A DNA stretch of 64,000 bases from Natronomonas halophila. Lineage in GTDB: Archaea > Halobacteriota > Halobacteria > Halobacteriales > Haloarculaceae. The first letter of the stretch is position 1, and the number at the start of each line of letters is the position of its first letter. The notes under the pieces are model-generated. The model made no database searches and was not told the DNA's origin. It saw only the letters and a program-made list of their open reading frames with translations. Below are positions 19,259 through 27,966 of the stretch, piece after piece. Position numbers and translations under genes: made by a program. The DNA is taken from contig NZ_CP058334.1 of NCBI RefSeq assembly GCF_013391085.1, positions 1,860,001-1,924,000 on the forward strand, read 5' to 3'.

Positions 19259-19489
19259 ATGAGCATCGTCGACCGACTCCGCGAGCACGTCGAGGAAAAC
19301 CAGCAGGGTATGCTCTACGACCTCGTGTTCGCGCTCGTGTGGGTCGCCTTCGTGGACGCCCTCTTCCGGTTCGTCTTCCCGCCGTCGTATCCGGAGTGGG
19401 CGTTCTACCTGTTCATGCTCGCCGGCATCCCCGCGTACTTCGGCTTCTTCTGGTCGCTGAAGATGGCGAAAGCACAGCAGCAAGAGTAA
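19259..19489 (+). CDS. Small two-span membrane protein, unknown function
   Basis: 76 residues. A hydrophilic N-terminus (SIVDRLREHVEENQQGM) is followed by two hydrophobic helices (about 19-37 and 46-66), with the PPSYPEW turn between them and a polar C-terminus. The amino acid use and a good TATA box support a real gene. No family is recognised. Confidence 0.7.
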   Translation: MSIVDRLREHVEENQQGMLYDLVFALVWVAFVDALFRFVFPPSYPEWAFYLFMLAGIPAYFGFFWSLKMAKAQQQE

Positions 19490-19582
19490 TCTCGAATCGG
19501 ATTCCGACCCCGCCGACTTCGTTTTTCGTTCCCGACTAGCCGCGTCCCATACCTCTAAGCGCCCGCGTGCCAAGCCCCGAGT

Positions 19583-20758
19583 ATGGGCGAGCAATTCGGC
19601 AACCGGAAGGTCAATCAGGTGTACCGCGAGGGGATGTTCGAGGGCAAGACGCCCGAGTTCCCGGTCAGTTACGAGGACCTGCGACAGGCGGCCCACGACT
19701 CGATGGACGAAACCGCCCGCGCCTACATCCACGGCGGCGCGGGCGCCGAGGAGACCTTCCGCAAGGAACAGGACTTCTCGGCGTGGCGCATCGTCCCCCG
19801 GATGCTGCAGGGCGTCGCCGACCGCGACCTCTCGACGGAAGTCCTCGGCCAGACCATCGACTACCCCGTCATGGTGACGCCACTGGGCGTCCAGACGCTG
19901 GTCCACGAGGACGGCGAACTCGCCACCGCCGCCGCGTGTGACGAACTCAACGTGCCTTTCATCCTCTCGTCGCTGTCCTCGACGCCGATGGAGGACGTCG
20001 CCGAGGAACTGGGTGACACTCCCAAATGGTTCCAGTTCTACTGGTCCAGCGACGAGGACATCGCCAAGTCGTTCCTCAACCGCGCCGAGGAATCGGGCTA
20101 CGACGCCATCGTCGTCACCGTCGACGCGCCCACTCTCGGCTGGCGCGAGCGCCTGCTCGAACGCGGCTACTACCCGTTCCTCGAAGGCGAGGGTGTCGCC
20201 AACTACTTCTCGGACCCCGCGTTCCGCAGCCAACTCGACGAGCCGCCGGAGGAAGACCCGCAAGCGGCGGTCGACCACTTCCTCGACATCTTCGGCGACT
20301 CCTCGCTGACGTGGGACGACCTCGAATTCGTCTTCGAGAACACGGACCTACCGGTGCTTATCAAGGGCGTCCTGCACCCCGAAGACGCCCGGAAGGCCGT
20401 CGAGCACGGTGCTGACGGTGTCGGCGTTTCCACTCACGGCGGCCGGCAGGTGGACGGGTCTATTACGGCGATTGAAGCGCTTCCCGAAATCGTGGAGGAA
20501 GTCGGCGACGAGGCGACGATTACCTTTGACTCCGGGATTCGTCGGGGTTCGGATATTTATAAGGCGCTCTCGCTGGGGGCTGATGCGTGCCTTATCGGCC
20601 GGCCCTTCATCTACGGGCTGGCGCTCGGCGGGCAGGACGGCGTCCATCACGTGCTGGAGAACCTGATTGCCGACTTCGACCTCTCGATGGGGCTTGCCGG
20701 TCGGGACGATGTCGATGATTTGGACCGGGACTCCCTCCGCCACGAAGACGACCTCTAG
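19583..20758 (+). CDS. FMN-dependent alpha-hydroxy acid oxidase / lactate 2-monooxygenase-like
   Basis: 391 residues, TIM-barrel FMN enzyme. Visible are ARAYIHGGAGAEETFR near the N-terminus, VTPLGVQTLVH, FQFYWSSDE, the catalytic VSTHGGRQVDG (usual SNHGGRQ, with the catalytic His and the substrate-binding Arg kept) and TFDSGIRRGSDIYKALSLGADACLIGRP. Lactate 2-monooxygenase-type proteins are the nearest haloarchaeal relatives I recognise; they oxidise L-lactate, but dehydrogenase and monooxygenase activities cannot be told apart from sequence alone. Placed after the acetate uptake operon, it fits short-chain acid catabolism. Confidence 0.87.
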   Translation: MGEQFGNRKVNQVYREGMFEGKTPEFPVSYEDLRQAAHDSMDETARAYIHGGAGAEETFRKEQDFSAWRIVPRMLQGVADRDLSTEVLGQTIDYPVMVTPLGVQTLVHEDGELATAAACDELNVPFILSSLSSTPMEDVAEELGDTPKWFQFYWSSDEDIAKSFLNRAEESGYDAIVVTVDAPTLGWRERLLERGYYPFLEGEGVANYFSDPAFRSQLDEPPEEDPQAAVDHFLDIFGDSSLTWDDLEFVFENTDLPVLIKGVLHPEDARKAVEHGADGVGVSTHGGRQVDGSITAIEALPEIVEEVGDEATITFDSGIRRGSDIYKALSLGADACLIGRPFIYGLALGGQDGVHHVLENLIADFDLSMGLAGRDDVDDLDRDSLRHEDDL

Positions 20759-20775
20759 ACGTAGTCGTTAGCGCT

Positions 20776-20785
20776 ATTTCTTTTT
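20776..20785 (+). terminator. T-rich terminator candidate
   Basis: A pyrimidine run ending in five T residues lies about 20 bases past the lactate-oxidase stop; T-runs end archaeal transcripts. Confidence 0.45.
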
Positions 20786-20844
20786 GAGTCGGACTTGGCG
20801 ACTCACTCGACCGCAACACCTCCGAAGCCCTCAGCCGGCTGGCG

Positions 20845-20895
20845 GTCGTTCAGCGACATATCCTCCCTACGGTCGGATAGTGGTCGCTGAACGAC
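20845..20895. repeat. Long inverted repeat (hairpin)
   Basis: Arms GTCGTTCAGCGAC (20845-20857) and GTCGCTGAACGAC (20883-20895) are perfectly complementary over 13 bases. Inside, TATCC (20859-20863) pairs with GGATA (20875-20879), extending the stem. Confidence 0.75.
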
Positions 20896-21133
20896 TCCAC
20901 TTCGTCGCCACCCGGCTTCGCCCTTCGATTCCGCCAGGCACCGCGACCGCGCCACACGCCTCCCCAACCGACTCCCTCGCTCCGCTCGGTCGTCCCTCAC
21001 GGGTCGCTTCGCTCCCCGTTCGGCATCCGAGGGTCTCGCTCCCTGCGGTCGCTCCGACCCTCGCTACCCCTCGCACGGTTTCGTCCGACCGCCGCTCACG
21101 GGTGCGTTCGCGGCGTTCGGCCAGCGCGCGCCA

Positions 21134-21143
21134 TTTATAAATT
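21134..21143 (+). promoter_or_regulatory. TATA box facing the structured non-coding segment
   Basis: TTTATAAATT in otherwise GC-rich sequence; transcription would start near 21164. No start codon with a credible frame follows, so it probably drives a non-coding RNA. Confidence 0.5.
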
Positions 21144-21163
21144 CAACTGGCCGGGAGCGCGGG

Positions 21164-21330
21164 CGGCCGGAGGCCGTCGCGTGACCCGGGGAAGGGCAGG
21201 TGCGTCTCCTGGTGGACTGAAAGGGCGAGGGGCGCTGGCGCCGAAGTAGAGTCGCTGAGGAGGCACTACGCGAGCGAAGCGAGCGTATCCTCCTCAGCGA
21301 CCGCCAGCGGGCCGAGGGCTTTCTACGTCG
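21164..21330 (+). ncRNA. Candidate structured non-coding RNA
   Basis: The segment begins with a hairpin CGGCC-GGA-GGCCG (21164-21176). A long nested stem follows: GAAAG (21219-21223) with CTTTC (21319-21323), CGCTGGCG (21233-21240) with CGCCAGCG (21302-21309), and GTCGCTGAGGAGG (21251-21263) with CCTCCTCAGCGAC (21289-21301). A TATA box lies about 26 bases upstream of its first hairpin. The string TGGACTGAAAGGGCGAG is, from memory, a recurrent haloarchaeal intergenic motif, so a repeated palindromic element is the main alternative. It does not resemble RNase P RNA or 7S RNA. Confidence 0.45.
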
Positions 21331-21393
21331 TTGCGGTCAGGAAGTCGCCAAGCATCACTCACCAACAAACACGTCCAAACCCAGCACCTCCAG

Positions 21394-21403
21394 TTTATAA
21401 ATA
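21394..21403 (+). promoter_or_regulatory. TATA box for thrC
   Basis: TTTATAAATA lies 37-46 bases before ATG 21440, implying a leader of roughly 15 bases. Confidence 0.65.
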
Positions 21404-21439
21404 TCAACGCGCCGAAACGCCACACAACCCCACTTCTCC

Positions 21440-22663
21440 ATGCCACTCCAACGAGTCTGCTACGACTGCGGTCGCGAGACGGACGAACGCCGAGCCAGAT
21501 GCACGTGCGGCGAACCACTATGGCTCGACACGGACCCGGAGGATTTCGACTGGAGCGACGTCACCGACGCGCCGGGGTTGTGGCGTTACGAGGCCCTCCT
21601 CCCGGTCGGCATGCCGACGCCGGGCCGTCTCGCGGCCGCAGCGGGCGGAACACCCCTCCTCCGAGAGCCCGAACTCGACGGCTTCGCGGGCACGAAAATC
21701 CACCTCAAGGTCGAAGGTCAGCACCCGACGGGGAGTTTCAAGGACCGTGGCAGCGCCCTCGCGCTGGCGGCCATCGAGGCCGGCCTCGAAGACGAATCCG
21801 GCCACCAAATCGACGCTGTTGGCACGGTCTCCCACGGCAACATGGCGATGAGCATGGCGGCCTACGCCGCCTCCTTCGGCCTGCCGTGTGTCGTCCTCGT
21901 TCCCGACGACATCCCCGAGGAACGCCTCGGCGTCATCGCGCAGTTCGACCCCGAAATCAGACGGGTGCAGGGCGATTACGGCCGTCTCTACCGCGACTCG
22001 CTGGAGGCGGGCGCGGCCCACGATATCGCCTTCGTCAACTCGGACGTCCCCCTGCGCGTGGAAGGCCAGAAGACGACGGCGCTGGAAATCTGCGAGGCCT
22101 TCGCGCCGACGACGCCCGATGCCATCGTGATGCCGGTCTCCAGCGGCGGCCACGCCAGCGGCGTCTGGAAGGCCCTTCGCGAACTCGAATCGGCGGGGGC
22201 CATCGACGAGATTCCGCGCCTGTACTTCGTGCAGGCGGCCGCCTGTGCGCCCATCGCCGAGGCGTTCGCCACGGGCGCCGAGACGGTCTCGCCCATCGAG
22301 GGCGGCGGTGGCGAGACGATTGCCTACTCCATCGCGAACGCCGACCCACCGAGCGGGAACCGGGTGCTCCGTGCGGCCCGCGAGACGGGCGGGTCGGTCA
22401 TCGCCGTCGACGACGAGGAGATTCGGGAAGCCCAGCGTGAACTGGCGACCGAAGCGGGCCTGACCGTTGAGGCCGCCTCGGCCGTCCCGCTGGCGGGCGC
22501 GCGACTCCTCGCCGAGGCCGGTACGCTTGCGAACACCGACGATGTGGCCGTCATCACGACCGGCACGGGACTCAAAGAAGCCGCCGGGTCAGCAGCGGCG
22601 GCGTCGACCGAAACGGTCGGTATCGACCGACTGGATGCGGAACTATCGACGTTCGCGGAGTAA
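21440..22663 (+). CDS. thrC: Threonine synthase
   Basis: 407 residues. A small N-terminal zinc-binding knuckle (CYDCGRE and CTCGEPL) precedes the fold-type II PLP domain. The Schiff-base lysine is in HPTGSFKDRG, followed by AVGTVSHGNMAMSMAAYAA and a glycine-rich loop MPVSSGGHASG. It converts O-phosphohomoserine to threonine, using PLP. Haloarchaea often carry more than one ThrC-like protein, so cysteate synthase or another beta-replacement role is a weaker alternative. Confidence 0.88.
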   Translation: MPLQRVCYDCGRETDERRARCTCGEPLWLDTDPEDFDWSDVTDAPGLWRYEALLPVGMPTPGRLAAAAGGTPLLREPELDGFAGTKIHLKVEGQHPTGSFKDRGSALALAAIEAGLEDESGHQIDAVGTVSHGNMAMSMAAYAASFGLPCVVLVPDDIPEERLGVIAQFDPEIRRVQGDYGRLYRDSLEAGAAHDIAFVNSDVPLRVEGQKTTALEICEAFAPTTPDAIVMPVSSGGHASGVWKALRELESAGAIDEIPRLYFVQAAACAPIAEAFATGAETVSPIEGGGGETIAYSIANADPPSGNRVLRAARETGGSVIAVDDEEIREAQRELATEAGLTVEAASAVPLAGARLLAEAGTLANTDDVAVITTGTGLKEAAGSAAAASTETVGIDRLDAELSTFAE

Positions 22664-23443
22664 TCAGACCTCGCCCAACGCGACGTAGAACGGCACCGTC
22701 TCCCGGCGGTGGTACTCGCCGGATTGGACCTGTCGGACGGCCTCACGGCCCATTTCGCGCCACTCGCTCCTGAGGGCATCGAGTTCCTCCTCGCTGCCGG
22801 CCATCGTCTCGCGGCGCTCTCGGAGGCCCGCGCCGCTTGCCTTTCGACCGACGGCTTCGACCTCCCGTTCGCTATAGGGCGGTTCGACCGCGAGCGTCTG
22901 GTCGTAGCGGGTCGTCGTCACGTTCGCGAGGCCGGCCGTCCGGAGGACTTCGGCGGCCTCGGCGCCCAGCGCGACGTTCGTCTCGATGCCCTGCAGGTAG
23001 CGTCGGCGGGCCTGTGCGGCCAGTCGGCTCTCGGCGTCGACGGTCGATTCGACGGCGACGGCGCTGTTATCCGGTTCGATGCAGGCCACGCGATTGCTTG
23101 CGACACGGGCGAACTCCCGGACTGCGGCCTCGGGGTCGGGGAGGTTGATGAGCAGGGCCTGACAGACCACGAGGTCGAAACTGTCGTCGGGGAAGGGCAA
23201 CTCGTAGGCGTCGGCCTGCACGGCGGGGCCGTCGACCTCCAGGAGCAACTCGCGGTCGCGGTCACAGCCGACCACCTCGCCGGGGCATTCCTCGGCGAGC
23301 ACGCGGGTCAGCGCGCCCTCGCCACACCCGACGTCGAGGACCCGGTCGCAGGTATCGAGATCCAGTGGGTCGAGGGCCTCGCGGCTGTCGGCCCACATGC
23401 CCTGCCGCGTCTCCCGGAGGTATTCGGCTGAGAACCGCCGCAT
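22664..23443 (-). CDS. Class I SAM-dependent methyltransferase (UbiE-like)
   Basis: 259 residues. Motif I VLDVGCGEGALTRVLAEE begins near residue 37, then VGCDRDRELL, the post-II ELPFPDDSFDLVVCQALLINL and DPEAAVREFARV. This is the standard UbiE/menaquinone-type layout, but the substrate cannot be assigned. It ends base-to-base against the thrC stop (convergent). Confidence 0.83.
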   Translation of the reverse strand: MRRFSAEYLRETRQGMWADSREALDPLDLDTCDRVLDVGCGEGALTRVLAEECPGEVVGCDRDRELLLEVDGPAVQADAYELPFPDDSFDLVVCQALLINLPDPEAAVREFARVASNRVACIEPDNSAVAVESTVDAESRLAAQARRRYLQGIETNVALGAEAAEVLRTAGLANVTTTRYDQTLAVEPPYSEREVEAVGRKASGAGLRERRETMAGSEEELDALRSEWREMGREAVRQVQSGEYHRRETVPFYVALGEV

Positions 23444-23480
23444 TGCCGGAGGGTAGTTCTGGCGGGCTTAAAACGTCTCG

Positions 23481-23864
23481 CTACGTCGATGCCTTGGCGG
23501 CGATGCGGACGCCTTCGACGAGGCGCTCCAGCGGCCGGGAGCCGTTCAGTCGGACGGCCACGACGATGCCCTGGGTGTCGTTCGTGGGGACGACGACGTC
23601 GGCGACGGTTTCGTAGACGCGAACCGTCGTCGTCAGTTCCTCGCCGTGGATGTCGGTGTAGGCGCCGCTGCCAAGACTTCCGAGCAGCGACGATTCGAGG
23701 GCGCCCTTCCCGGCCTCTTCGTGCTCGCCGAAGCCATCGGCCAGATAGACGCTGTCGGTGCGGGGGTCGGCCTGTGAGTCGTACCAGCCGACCGCAAGCA
23801 GGTCGTCGCCGATTTCGGTTTCGAGCGCCTCGCTCGCCGCGGTGGCCGCCGACTCGACTGTCAT
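23481..23864 (-). CDS. Conserved-looking small soluble protein, unknown function
   Basis: 127 residues from ATG 23864: an N-terminal helix rich in Ala/Glu, then ALETEIGDDLLAVGWYDSQ, a central polar part, and a hydrophobic strand VADVVVPTND followed by GIVVAVRLNGSRPLERLVEGVRIAA. The alternation of strands and a final helix is compatible with a roadblock/LC7-like fold, but this is only a guess. It lies between a methyltransferase and endonuclease IV on the same strand. Confidence 0.72.
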   Translation of the reverse strand: MTVESAATAASEALETEIGDDLLAVGWYDSQADPRTDSVYLADGFGEHEEAGKGALESSLLGSLGSGAYTDIHGEELTTTVRVYETVADVVVPTNDTQGIVVAVRLNGSRPLERLVEGVRIAAKAST

Positions 23865-23919
23865 ACAGGGTACACGAAGCGGATAAACAAAAACGCTGGC
23901 AGCGGGGAAACGAACCGAG

Positions 23920-24753
23920 TCAGTTCCCGTAGAACTCGCGAACGCGCTCGATGTTCCAGGCGTAGGACTTGCCGTTCTCGGTCGGGGTTTCGAGGACGAG
24001 CGGGACGTCTTCGACGGCGTCGTGGTTGATGAACGCGCGCATGCCTTCCTCGCCGATGAGCCCCTCGCCGATGTGGGCGTGTTCGTCCTTGTTGGTGCCA
24101 CACTCGTGTTTCGAGTCGTTGAGGTGGACGCATTCGAGGTGTTCGAGGCCGACCTCCTCGTCGAACTCCGCGAACGTTTCCTCGACGCCTTCGGGCGTCG
24201 AGAGGTCATAGCCCGCGGCGAACATGTGGGCGGTGTCCAGACAGACGTCGAGGTCGAGGTCACAGCGGTCGAGGACGCCGCCGAGTTCCTCGAAGGTGCC
24301 GCCGAGTTTCGTCCCGCTGCCGGCGTCGGATTCGATGAGGACGGTCACGCCGTCGGGCACGTCGAGTTCTTCCAGCGCGCTCGCGGCGTTATCGAGGCCG
24401 CCGTCGACGCCCGCGCCCGTGTGGGCGCCGAGATGGACGTTGACGTACGGAATCCCGAGTTTGTCGGCGGCGTCGACTTCCTTCTGCATGGAGTCGATGG
24501 ATTTCTCGCGGAGGTCGTCTTTCGGGGTACAGAGGTTGACCAGATACGAGGAGTGGATGACCCACGGGCCGACGTCGTTCTCCTCGGAGAGGCCGCGGAA
24601 CTGCCCGGCCTCGTCGTCGCCGATGTTGGGGTCCTGCCAGACCTGCGGCGAGTGGGTGAAAATCTGCCCGCAGTTGCCGTCGTATTCGAGTTGCTCCTCG
24701 ACGGCGTTGTCAACGCCGCCCGCGATAGAGGTGTGTGCGCCGATTCTGAGCAT
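23920..24753 (-). CDS. nfo: Endonuclease IV (AP endonuclease)
   Basis: 277 residues, TIM-barrel family 2 AP endonuclease. Motifs: [16 protein letters not shown] at the N-terminus, [41 protein letters not shown] (Asp-x-x-His metal site), [22 protein letters not shown] and [10 protein letters not shown]. The trinuclear zinc ligands appear intact. It cleaves the DNA backbone 5' to abasic sites in base excision repair. It probably stands alone or heads the short leftward operon with the small protein downstream. Confidence 0.95.
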   Translation of the reverse strand: MLRIGAHTSIAGGVDNAVEEQLEYDGNCGQIFTHSPQVWQDPNIGDDEAGQFRGLSEENDVGPWVIHSSYLVNLCTPKDDLREKSIDSMQKEVDAADKLGIPYVNVHLGAHTGAGVDGGLDNAASALEELDVPDGVTVLIESDAGSGTKLGGTFEELGGVLDRCDLDLDVCLDTAHMFAAGYDLSTPEGVEETFAEFDEEVGLEHLECVHLNDSKHECGTNKDEHAHIGEGLIGEEGMRAFINHDAVEDVPLVLETPTENGKSYAWNIERVREFYGN

Positions 24754-24824
24754 ACACTCCCTCCGGGCAGGTGGGGGTTAGTGGCTTCGGAATCGTGGCC
24801 GGTTGCCGGTGTTCGACACGCCGA

Positions 24825-27056
24825 CTAACCTGCCGTCGGGTCCTCGTCGGTGAACTCGAAGCGCGCGCCGCCGGCGTCGCTTTCGGTCACCGTGACGTCC
24901 CAGTCGTGGGCGTCGGCGATGGTGTCGACGATGGCGAGACCGAAACCGGTGCCGCCACCCTTAGAGTAGCCGGATTCGAGGACGGCCTCGCGTTCGCTTT
25001 CGGGAATGCCGGGGCCGTCGTCGGCGACGTAGAAGCCGTTCGGGAGGCCGCCGACGGTGACCGTGGTGGCGCCCTCGGCGTGTTCCGTTGCGTTCCGAAA
25101 GAGGTTCTCCAGCAGTTGCCGGAGGCGTTCGGGGTCGGCGACGACGATACCGGGGTCGTCGAACGAGAGGTCGAGGTCCCGGGTGTCGGCGGTCTCCCAC
25201 GCGCTTTTGGCGGCGCTTTCGAGGTCGACGGGTATCGGGTCGTCGGTGAGTTCGCCCTGTCGCGCCAGCGCGAGCAGGCCGTCGATGAGTTCCTCCATCC
25301 GGTCGTGGGCGTGCTCGGTGGCCTCGAAGTGTTCGTCTTCGCCGGTTTCGCGGGCGAGTTCGAGACGGCCGCGGGCGACGCTGAGGGGGTTCCGGAGGTC
25401 GTGGCTGACGACGGAGGCGAACTGGTCGAGGCGTTCGTTCTGCCGGGCGAGTTCCCGCTCGCGCTGTTTCTGCTCGGTAATGTCGGTGTAGATGGCGTAG
25501 CCGCGGGTGACCCGTTTCCCGACGTCGTGGGGGACGACGTGGAGGATGAAATCCCGCAGGCCGTCGGCAGTCTGCCGGCGCACCTCGCCGTGGAGGCTCT
25601 CGCCCCGCTGGATGCGTTCGTTGAACTCGTTGGGGTCGTCATCGACGTCCGGCGGGACGATGAACTCGTCGAGGTTCTCGCCGGCGATTTCGTCGCTATC
25701 GTAGCCGAACACCTCCTCGAATGCGGGGTTGGCGCGCTTGACGATGGGTTTGCCGTCCTTCATGTGGGCCTCGACGGTCGGGTCGGGGATGTTCTCGAAG
25801 AGGGCTTCGAGGTCGTCCCGTTCCTTCCGGAGGCGGGTTTCCTTGGCCGCGCGGTCCAGGGCCGCCTCGGCGTTGGCCGCGAGGACGGTCGCCAGTTGAA
25901 GGTCCGCCTCGTCGAAGGCGTCCCGCTCCGTCGAGGCGATGCTCAACACGCCGTGGTCGCCCAGCGGGAAATAGGCGGCCGACTGAATCGGGCCGTGGTC
26001 GTAGTCGTCCTCGACCGTCGAAAAGTCGGGTTCGACGCGCGGTTCGCCCGCCTCGAAGGCCTTTCCCAGCGGGGTAACGCCGACGGGATACGGCTGCTGA
26101 ACACGGAACATCTCCTCGACTTCGTCGGTGCTGTAGGACGGCACCAGCATGCCGTCCTCGTGGAGGCGAACCGTGGCGATGGATTGGCCGAGAATCTCCT
26201 GTGCGGCCTCGAGCGTCAGGGTGGCGACCTCGTCGGTATCGGCGGTGGCCATCAACTCCCGGGTCGCATCGTGGAGGCGTCGCAGGCGGGCGTCGGTTCG
26301 GTTCTCGCTCCGCCGAAGCACGCCGATAGTGCCCCGGAAGGTACCGTCGTCGGTGAGCAACGCGACGTGGTTTTCGAGGTCGATTGTCCCGCTGTCGGCC
26401 GTCTCGACGGCCATGTCGTAGGTCGCGGTTCGGTCGTCGCTCCCGGAGAGCAAGTCCCTGATGACGGCCTCGCCGCGCTCGATGTCGCTCGGACTCAGGA
26501 GCATCGAGACGGGTTCGCCGACCACCTCGTCGGGGTCGTAGCCGGTCAGCTCCGCAGCGCGTTCGTTGAAGCCCATGATACGACCCTCGGCGTCGGTCAT
26601 GTAGGCGGGGTCGCCGATGGCATCGAGGAAGTGGCGATATTCGGCCGGCGCGGGGGTCGCTTCCCGGTCCGCCGCGGGGCCGTGGTCCTCGACCGCGTGT
26701 TCGATGCGGCGAGCAAGCAGCGTGTAGGTGTCCGCGTTCGGGTGCTTCCGGACGAAGTCGGTCGCGCCGGCCGCGAAGGCCTCGTCGACGAGGCCCTCCT
26801 CGCTGGTGCCGGTAAAGAGGACGAACGGGAGGGAGGGCCGCTGGTCCCGGATGGCAGCCAGCAGGTCCAGTCCCGAGGCGTCGGGCATCTCGTAGTCCGA
26901 CACCACGCACTCGACCGTCCCGTCGAGCGCGTCGAGGGCGGGGGCGGCGCCGCTGGCCGTCGCGATATCGAACTCCTCGCGTTCGAGGTGCCGGGCGACC
27001 GTCTCACGGAACGCGTCGTCGTCATCGACGAGCAGTACCCGAATACCCGGACTCAC
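24825..27056 (-). CDS. Sensor histidine kinase: receiver, PAS, GAF, PAS, HisKA, HATPase
   Basis: About 743 residues from GTG 27056. The receiver domain at the start (VLLVDDDDAF, VVSDYEMPDASG, FVLFTGTSEE, FVRKHP) keeps the Asp and Lys for phosphorylation. Then come PAS (about 125-250), GAF (about 255-410), a second PAS (about 410-525), the H-box VVSHDLRNPL, N-box ENLFRNATEHA, and DDGPGIP/GTGFGLAIV. No membrane segment. The GTG is preferred because the receiver fold begins within a few residues; an upstream ATG at 27122 would add 22 residues of basic, poorly typical sequence. It is the intact counterpart of the kinase at 2703-4571. Confidence 0.85.
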   Translation of the reverse strand: MSPGIRVLLVDDDDAFRETVARHLEREEFDIATASGAAPALDALDGTVECVVSDYEMPDASGLDLLAAIRDQRPSLPFVLFTGTSEEGLVDEAFAAGATDFVRKHPNADTYTLLARRIEHAVEDHGPAADREATPAPAEYRHFLDAIGDPAYMTDAEGRIMGFNERAAELTGYDPDEVVGEPVSMLLSPSDIERGEAVIRDLLSGSDDRTATYDMAVETADSGTIDLENHVALLTDDGTFRGTIGVLRRSENRTDARLRRLHDATRELMATADTDEVATLTLEAAQEILGQSIATVRLHEDGMLVPSYSTDEVEEMFRVQQPYPVGVTPLGKAFEAGEPRVEPDFSTVEDDYDHGPIQSAAYFPLGDHGVLSIASTERDAFDEADLQLATVLAANAEAALDRAAKETRLRKERDDLEALFENIPDPTVEAHMKDGKPIVKRANPAFEEVFGYDSDEIAGENLDEFIVPPDVDDDPNEFNERIQRGESLHGEVRRQTADGLRDFILHVVPHDVGKRVTRGYAIYTDITEQKQRERELARQNERLDQFASVVSHDLRNPLSVARGRLELARETGEDEHFEATEHAHDRMEELIDGLLALARQGELTDDPIPVDLESAAKSAWETADTRDLDLSFDDPGIVVADPERLRQLLENLFRNATEHAEGATTVTVGGLPNGFYVADDGPGIPESEREAVLESGYSKGGGTGFGLAIVDTIADAHDWDVTVTESDAGGARFEFTDEDPTAG

Positions 27057-27162
27057 GGACCATTTGTGGGTGTTCTCGCGGGATAAGCGTACTGGATGTG
27101 CGTGTCGGCTCTTCGGCGACACGGTTCGATGGCGTTTTGCTCGGTCCGCGCGCCGTCCCCGT

Positions 27163-27624
27163 ATGGACCAGTCGTTCGTCGACGGTGAGGCCCCGGCGGG
27201 CTATCGCCTTCTGGAGGAGGTGCCGACGCCGTCGGAGTTCGTCCGTCTACGGTCAGAGGCGGGAATGGCCGAACGCAGCCTCGAAGCCGCCGAGCAGGGC
27301 CTGCCGAACACGTTGTATTCGGTCGTAGCGCGAACGGAGACAGCCGACGAGACCGACCCAACCGCCGGGCCGGCCGTCGGCGTTGCTCGCGTCATCGGTG
27401 ACGGTGGCGCCGTCTTCCAGATATCGGACGTGGCCGTCGTGGAGGCGCATCAGGAACAGGGGCTGGGCACCGCGATGATGGATGCGGTGATGTCCTATAT
27501 CAGGGCTGAGGCCCCGGAAACGGCGTATGTCAATCTTCTCGCGGACGTCGATGGCTTCTACGAGCGCTGGGGGTTCGAGTATAGCGCGCCCGCTTCGAAG
27601 GGCATGGTCTGGTCGCCCGATTAG
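27163..27624 (+). CDS. GNAT family N-acetyltransferase
   Basis: 153 residues from ATG 27163. The GNAT core is visible as FQISDVAVVEAHQEQGLGTAMMDAVM (acetyl-CoA loop Q-E-Q-G-L-G; region about residues 86-111), then ADVDGFYERWGFEYS with the conserved aromatic near the C-terminus. Resembles small arylamine/amine GNATs; substrate unknown. It overlaps the zinc-ribbon gene on the other strand by 4 bases at the stops. Confidence 0.85.
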   Translation: MDQSFVDGEAPAGYRLLEEVPTPSEFVRLRSEAGMAERSLEAAEQGLPNTLYSVVARTETADETDPTAGPAVGVARVIGDGGAVFQISDVAVVEAHQEQGLGTAMMDAVMSYIRAEAPETAYVNLLADVDGFYERWGFEYSAPASKGMVWSPD

Positions 27625-27761
27625 TCGATGGAGTAGCGGGCGATGTCGGCCGACCCACAGACCTCACAGTCGTCGGCGTGGGGACCGAGCGTCGTTCCGC
27701 AGTCCCGGCATTCGTAGACGACGTTTCCATCCGCGAGCAGGCGTCGAACGCGTTCGAGCAT
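27621..27761 (-). CDS. Zinc-ribbon microprotein
   Basis: 46 residues from ATG 27761: an N-terminal helix LERVRRLLADG followed by YECRDCGTTL and DDCEVCGSADIARYSI. The two CxxC pairs make a single rubredoxin-like zinc ribbon. Short zinc-ribbon proteins of this form are frequent and conserved in haloarchaea; function unknown. An upstream Met would add 18 residues of less typical sequence. Confidence 0.72.
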   Translation of the reverse strand: MLERVRRLLADGNVVYECRDCGTTLGPHADDCEVCGSADIARYSID

Positions 27762-27966
27762 AGTGTTGGTTCCTCCCGAACGGGAGGCCCCGCCAGTAGC
27801 GACTCGGCGGGCCATCCTCCCGTGGCCGTACAGGTGGCTTGTGCTGGCCGACCCATAAATAGTCCAGACCTTTCAATCCGATGATGGCGGCTGGGTATAC
27901 ACGTCGATGAACACCTCGCGAGCGGGACCCGGAAGGTTCCTGTGGCCGCCCGCCCATCCACCGACG

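Larger units (their letters stand above)
20759..21439. other. 681-base non-coding region with hairpins and promoter
   Basis: I see no credible protein here; open frames are Arg/Ser/Pro-rich and look like chance readings. The region holds a terminator, a 13-base-arm inverted repeat (20845-20895), a stretch dense in CGCTCCGCTCG/CGCTTCGCTCC-like strings (about 20970-21060), a strong TATA box (21134-21143) before a structured segment (21164-21330), and the thrC promoter. Confidence 0.6.

Noticed and set aside
20784-21140. 118-residue open frame in the gap after the lactate oxidase
   Set aside because: Composition is Arg/Ser/Pro-rich with no acidic bias, unlike every real gene here. It runs through hairpins and repeat strings, and has no promoter at its start.
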